Origin: Globodera rostochiensis
Lineage: Eukaryota > Nematoda > Chromadorea > Rhabditida > Heteroderidae
Direction of reading: 5' to 3'
NCBI GenBank assembly: GCA_018350325.1
Contig: JAEVLN010000004.1
Location: 1,426,001-1,490,000, forward strand
Length of the DNA: 64,000 nt
Of this stretch, positions 58,401 to 64,000 are shown piece by piece (position 1 is the first letter of the stretch; each line of letters starts with the position of its first letter). Below the pieces are notes generated by a model, which ran no database searches, was not told the origin of the DNA, and worked only from the letters and a program-made list of their open reading frames with translations. Position numbers and translations under genes: made by a program.

Positions 58401-61400
58401 TTGTGCTAAATTTGAATTGTTTTTTTTCTTCAATTAAATACAAATAAATATTTGTAGGAGCCCTGCCTCAGTGCTTTTTTCGTTGTTAAATCTTTGCTCA
58501 GTGCTCGCCATGCAAAGGCGCATTCGCCGCTGTGTGCCACGCACATTCCATTGCCGCGATGAATGGGTCCAATTCGGGTGGGCGGGCGCGATGGCCTGGT
58601 AAAGTTTTTGGGTGCATAATTATTAATTGATTGATTGATTGTTGTTGATCAGACTTATAAAATTCCTTTTTCGTTTATTTTTATAATTATTACACAAATT
58701 TAAAATGCTTCAAATTCACAGCAATCAATCACTCACTCTCTGATCAATGCCGGCATTTATTTATTCATTTAAAATTTAATCACTCTCTGATCAAAGCTGG
58801 CATTTATTCATTCATTTTAAATTTTCAACAAAAAAACTAAAAGGTCCGCTTCCGCCATTTTCCATCTCTGCGACCACCGGGTGACCGAGGCGCTCGACTA
58901 CGGTGCCGCGCTTGGCCTCATTCTGTTCACGCTGTACGCCAGCGTCAGCTTTGTCACGCCCGCGCTGCTCCAATTTTGTTGCTCAATTCGAATGTGTGGA
59001 CGGACACAAAACGAAAAGAATTTATGAATAATAAATAAGAATTTTCAGCTCTTCTCGTCGCGTTGTCAAAGTTGTCGGTGCTGTACTTTCTGCATTCTAC
59101 GGGCACTATTTGCTGTACATATTCCGAACGGTTGTTGTTGTTGTTGGAGATGAGCCCCCCGTTTTTTATTGACCCACAATTTCCTTGCGTTTTTTACAGC
59201 CCCGTTTCGACTACGCCTGGCACATTCGCTGCTGCCTCGTGCTCTCGGTGGCCACAATTTTGCTCTTCGTGGCCTGGGCTCTGTCACAGATTTGGTTGGG
59301 CCAAGCCCGACGAAGATCGCTTGCCATTTTGGCCTCAACAGTGAGTTGGGTGGGAGAGCGGCACGGCACAATGCCATGCCAAGATTTTCTGTCAAAAAGC
59401 CGTTGGCGCATTTTTAAACAAAAGTTAGTTCCTTCTCGGATGGTCGTCCGCCGCTTTCGATGTGTTCTTCGATTTCCCACCGTTCTTCTGGGTTGTTGAC
59501 GCTCATGCACTGTTTCACCTCGTCTCCATTCCGGTAATTAAAAAGTGATGAAAATAATTTTTTAAATTTTAATTAAATTTTGTTTTGTTTTAGGTGCCGC
59601 TGCTTTGGGCCAAATTCATTTGTGCAGAAGCTGATGCTGCCCAGCAAAAGATTAAAGAAAGGATTTATTGAGCTTTCTCCAACGAAAACGAAAATGAAAT
59701 GCATAATTTATTCCCTCGATCACGCATAATGGCAATAATACATTTACACAGAGCTTTGTTCACCTTGTAATAATTTTTTTTGAAATAAACTCAATTAGAA
59801 AACAATAATAAGTATTTGATTTTTGGGGTTGAAAGTTCTCTGGGTAAAGAATCGAATCGGATAACAACAACAAAAGTCGATCACTTTTCTCTTTGTTTGT
59901 CCTCCTCAAATTGCCTTAAGGCAAACATCGCAACAATTGGCCAATTCAAAGTTTGGGGGAGGGGATCCAATATGGTCAGAGGACAACGCCTGATCAGATC
60001 AAAACATGATCCGGTTATCTCGGTTCAGAGATTTCATTCCTTCTTCAAAAAACAAATGCCATAAATTCCCTTGCATTTTTTAAGCCCCGTTTCACGCTTG
60101 GCATATTCGCTGCTGCCTCGTGCTCTCTGTGACCACCGTTTAAAGTCGATCACTTTTCTCTTTGTTTGTCCTCCTTTTTCATTTAAAATATATTTTTTTT
60201 TAATAATATTTATAATATTGTTTTGTATAATTATCAAAAGATGGAAAAAGGCAAAAAAAGTTGGGTGGTACCGCCCGGACGGTGCGGAAGTGGTACGGAA
60301 GGAAACAGCGCCACCGGAGTGAGACTCCACAAATGACTCCAACTGTTTGACAACCCCCGACCTTCAGTAGCATAACCTATGCAGACGTCGGACGCCGCTA
60401 GGGGTACATATGCCGATTTGCTCAAAAAAAATTGCCGGTTGAGACAAATATGATTAATGACACACAAATCATGGAATGCCTTTTTTATCAATTTTTTATT
60501 CTTAGTAAATGTACTTTATTTGAGCCCTAAATCTTTTTTGGAGTTGCAATAAAATGAGCTTTCGATCGATGTCAAATAATCGTGTTTTTGCAGCAAATGT
60601 CTCCCTGCAAGCAACTGTAGCCTAAAAAATAAAAGGGACATTTACAAAAATGCCATTTAAATCGACAAGCCGACCGATCGGACAGTTGAGCTGTCGTTGT
60701 CCATTCCGGTACATCGGAATGTCGCACGAGGCACAGCAGAAACCGTTTTGGCAACGAAACCCGGGCGGACAGGCGCCCTGCAAGCATTGGGGAAAATTGG
60801 GTGATTGATCCATAATTATCGACAAATGGGACTTTCGAGAAAAGGGATCCCGAAAATTCGGGGAGACTATCCCGTCATGTCATTCTCATGGATTTGCTGG
60901 AATCAAGGGCCAACAAAAAAGGCGCAATTTTGCCTGGTTGCAGCGATAAAAGCACCTCGCTCAACCAACCCCTTCATAAATTTGCCCAGATTCCCTCACC
61001 TTCCGACTGTTCACCGACGTAGCCGCCTTGGGCGCCGTTCTGATACGGGTCGAAGAAGCCGGCACTTCCGTCTGGGTAGTTGATGTACACCTCAATGCAC
61101 TCGGTGGGCCCGCGATAGTATGGAGTGCATTGCACTGCGGTGGTGCACTGCGCGTACTGTTTTTTGTTGAATTGGCAACAGTAAAAATGAAAATTCGAAA
61201 AAAAGGCATGCCAACCAATGCGCGTCCGCCGTTTCGGCACCGTTGGCACGCTTTAATGGGGGAGGGGAGGGGAGCATTGGCATCCCGCACAAATTGAGCC
61301 AAAAGCCCGCGAACTGTTTACGCGTCAGTTGGTAGGCCAAGTTGGGAAACTCTCCGCAAATGTAGTAGACGGTCGGGTATTGGAGTGCCGATTGGCGCAG

Positions 61401-64000
61401 AGCTCGAGACGGTACCCGTGCCATCTGTTGATGATGCACCCGTTTGTTGTTGTTGGAGGAAATGCCTGGCAAATGAGACGGTGATGCCTTTATTTAGTGG
61501 GGGGATACATCGTCGAGTCCATCGCCTGGTTTTCCGTTTTACGAATGAATTTCTTCGATTTGGACTCCTTCCGTGGTCGTGAAGAAATCATTTCAAAATT
61601 CCACCGATCAACTTTGCTCAAACTATTGCATCCCCTTGGGCTATTTGACCCAAAAATAGGGGGGGAGGGGGGGTAGAAAACCGATCAGAAATCAGCAAAA
61701 TTCTGCGCCATTATAATTTTACCCGCATTTGCAACGGAAGACGAACAGATGCAGCAAATAAGGAGAATGCCGTTAAAAATGAGTCGTAAAGAAATGTATT
61801 CAATGCTTATTCGGGAAATAATTTACTTTTTGAAATCGAACGCGAATATTTGAATTGGGGACACTTAACGGCAACAAAAATGAGGACGAATTTCTTGGGC
61901 GCCCCCGGAATAACTTCTTGAACACTTTCAGCTGTCCTCGGCGGGCAACACGAGAGTGCCGTCGTAGTCGCCGGCCGGCAATTTCTGCTTTTTCAAGTCC
62001 TTAATTGGAAATCCAAAGAATACAATTCCAATTCCGGGCGACAAACATTGAAATAGGCGTGTTTGAGGATGTCCTTGGCGGAGATTCTGTCAACGGGGTT
62101 ATAGGCGAACATTTTCTATAGAAATTGGCCAATGTCAATTTTAACGCCAAACTTTAAACTGACCAAAAGCAACTGAAGGCCCAATTCGTCGAGTGTGGAG
62201 CCGCGCATTTTGGCGCTCAAATGGTTTCCACTCCATTTGGGGAAGGTCGGCCTGTAGTCGGGCAATTGGGTGCAGCCCTCCCAAATTGCTTCGTTTGGTG
62301 TTGCCAAAATTCTAAAAAACAAAAACTGAAAGTAAATTAAAGCTCGTCCGTCGTCCACCAGAGAGTGACCGGAAAATGCGGAAGAGCTGGTCGATTTCGG
62401 AGTCGCCTTGGAACAGAGGCTTTTTGCGCGACATTTCGGCAAAAATGCAGCCGATGCTCCAAATGTCGATGCCGGTTGAATAGCGGGCAGCCCCCAGCAG
62501 CACTTCGGGCGCACGGTACCAAAGTGTGACGACCTATAAAATTCGGGGGGACAAATGTGGAGAAGAGATGCGGCTTCATTTAACGTCTCCAAAACCGGTG
62601 TAAACCAACAAAATTTGTAACATTTGTAAACACTTTTTTAAACAGAAATTCAAAAGCAATTTAATCTATAGAGATTGATTATGAGTCGGAATGTATACTG
62701 AGTTCGGAATTAGATTCGGACAAATGCCGAACTCCTACAGGCGCACGTCCCAACTCCAAACGCATCATCCCCCCCCCCCCCCCCGCAAATAAAACCTCGT
62801 GTGTATAGGCGCGAATTGGAATTCCGACGGCACGGGCCAGTCCAAAGTCGGCCAATTTGATCACCTGCCCTTCCGGGTCGACGAGCAAATTCTAAACAAA
62901 GTAAATAAAAACTGTGAATAACCCCAATAAGTATAGAAAAGGTCACACCACTAAGTTTTAAGCGTTTTGTGAGGACGACAAGTCCCCCCCCCCACATTTT
63001 CATTTTGTTAAAAAAATAAGCATTTTTCTTTTTTCTTTTTTTTTGCTTTTTTTTGTGTGGCGTGAGGCCCTTGAATGAAATAAACTGCAGGAAAATAACC
63101 TGTGGCTTCAAGTCTCTGTGCAGAACGCGGCGTTGATGGCAAAAGCACATGGCCTGGCAAATCTGAAGAGTTTGATCCGAATGATCAAAAAAGCGCTTTT
63201 CGAGTGCCTCGCTCACAACGTTTCTGAGGGGGATCACTCGCCTGAAAGAGGAAGCTCTTCAGCATTTGCACTTCCATGCCGGCCGGGTCGCACATGTTGT
63301 CGAGGAAGCGTTTCAGGTCCATCTGACAGAACTCGAAGATGAGGTACAGGCGGTTCTCCTGCATGATCACGTCCTCCAAGCAGACGATGTTCGGATGGCG
63401 CAGCTCGAGCAGCATGGAAATCTCGCGGATGGCTGTCGATGGTACGCCCTCATCTTCACTCTCCAGCCGGATCTTCTTCATCGCCACAAATTTGCCCGTC
63501 TTCTTCTCCTTCCCCTTGTACACGATGCCGTATGTGCCTGAACCGGACATCATAACATATTTTTGGACTTCTGATCAGTCAGTCCCATGGCAAACCTTCG
63601 CCGATTTTGTCGATTTTCACAAAATCTTCTAAAGTCCGGCCTTTGTTCTGCGATAGCATTTGTTTATGCAAAATATGTAAAAACAAAATGCTTAAAAAAC
63701 AAAAGCACGTTTTAACAACTTATTGGCTTTCTCACTAATTATAATTGCTAAGAAAAAGAAATGTTTTGGGTGGGCTTTTTGTTTAGCTAATTCGTACCAA
63801 CTTGAATGTGACCAGCTGTCATTTCTTCAATTAAAAAAAAGTAAAAATTTGTTTAGCGCATTTTTATTTTATAATTTTTAGCGTCAACTTGTCGAAGTTA
63901 AATAAACATAAAAGCGCTTTCAGGAATTCGTTTCAAAACTTTTTTTTAAAATTTGAATGATTTAAGATACGCTCAAAAGTATTCGTTTCAATGCTGCTTT

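Overview
The window is nuclear DNA of a nematode. Coding regions are split into many small exons by mostly 40-400 bp introns with TTTNCAG-type acceptors, and the recognisable proteins have nematode character: a CDK-1 with the QAMCFCHQRR block and LPAGxY tail of nematode CDK-1, a B3-type cyclin, an astacin protease with an ShKT tail, and a bestrophin. Several introns begin with GC instead of GT, and poly-C/poly-G tracts are frequent. I infer a parasitic tylenchid (cyst-nematode-like) genome, but the sequence alone does not prove that. Exon borders were placed by hand from splice signals, reading phase and family conservation; almost every model closes with consistent phase.

Layout, 0-20 kb: TMA7 (minus), an ETS factor of the ERG/FLI/FEV type (plus), a zinc-finger protein that opens with a LYAR-type finger (minus), a class I phosphatidylinositol transfer protein (plus), a 45-bp tandem repeat, an unrecognised secreted protein (minus), and a protein ending in a ureidoglycolate-lyase-like domain (plus). 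20-25 kb is repeat-rich: two related minisatellites (31/32 bp and 26 bp units) flank one small ORF.

25-34 kb: an unrecognised signal-peptide plus single-TM protein, AMMECR1, a LETM1-domain mitochondrial protein (all plus), and the C-terminal half of eIF3m (minus), whose intron carries a fold-back transposon.

34-60 kb is a long plus-strand block: an RRM-bearing segment that can be spliced in frame to a PHYHIP-like protein, a small secreted glycine-rich protein, an astacin protease, bestrophin, cyclin B3, a membrane protein with tandemly duplicated exon-intron cassettes in its tail, seipin, JKAMP/JAMP and PGAP3/PER1 (with two apparent frameshifts). 60-64 kb, minus: a cysteine-rich protein and CDK-1.

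The genes look like an ordinary mixture of cell-cycle (CDK-1, cyclin B3), ER and lipid (seipin, JKAMP, PGAP3, PITP) and translation (TMA7, eIF3m) functions, not one pathway. I found no clear operon beyond the tight secreted-protein/astacin pair (187 bp), no CRISPR, and no convincing tRNA or rRNA. The least ordinary features are the paired satellites, a small non-autonomous transposon family in introns with 8-bp target duplications, the duplicated exon cassettes, the ureidoglycolate-lyase-like gene and the truncated eIF3m.
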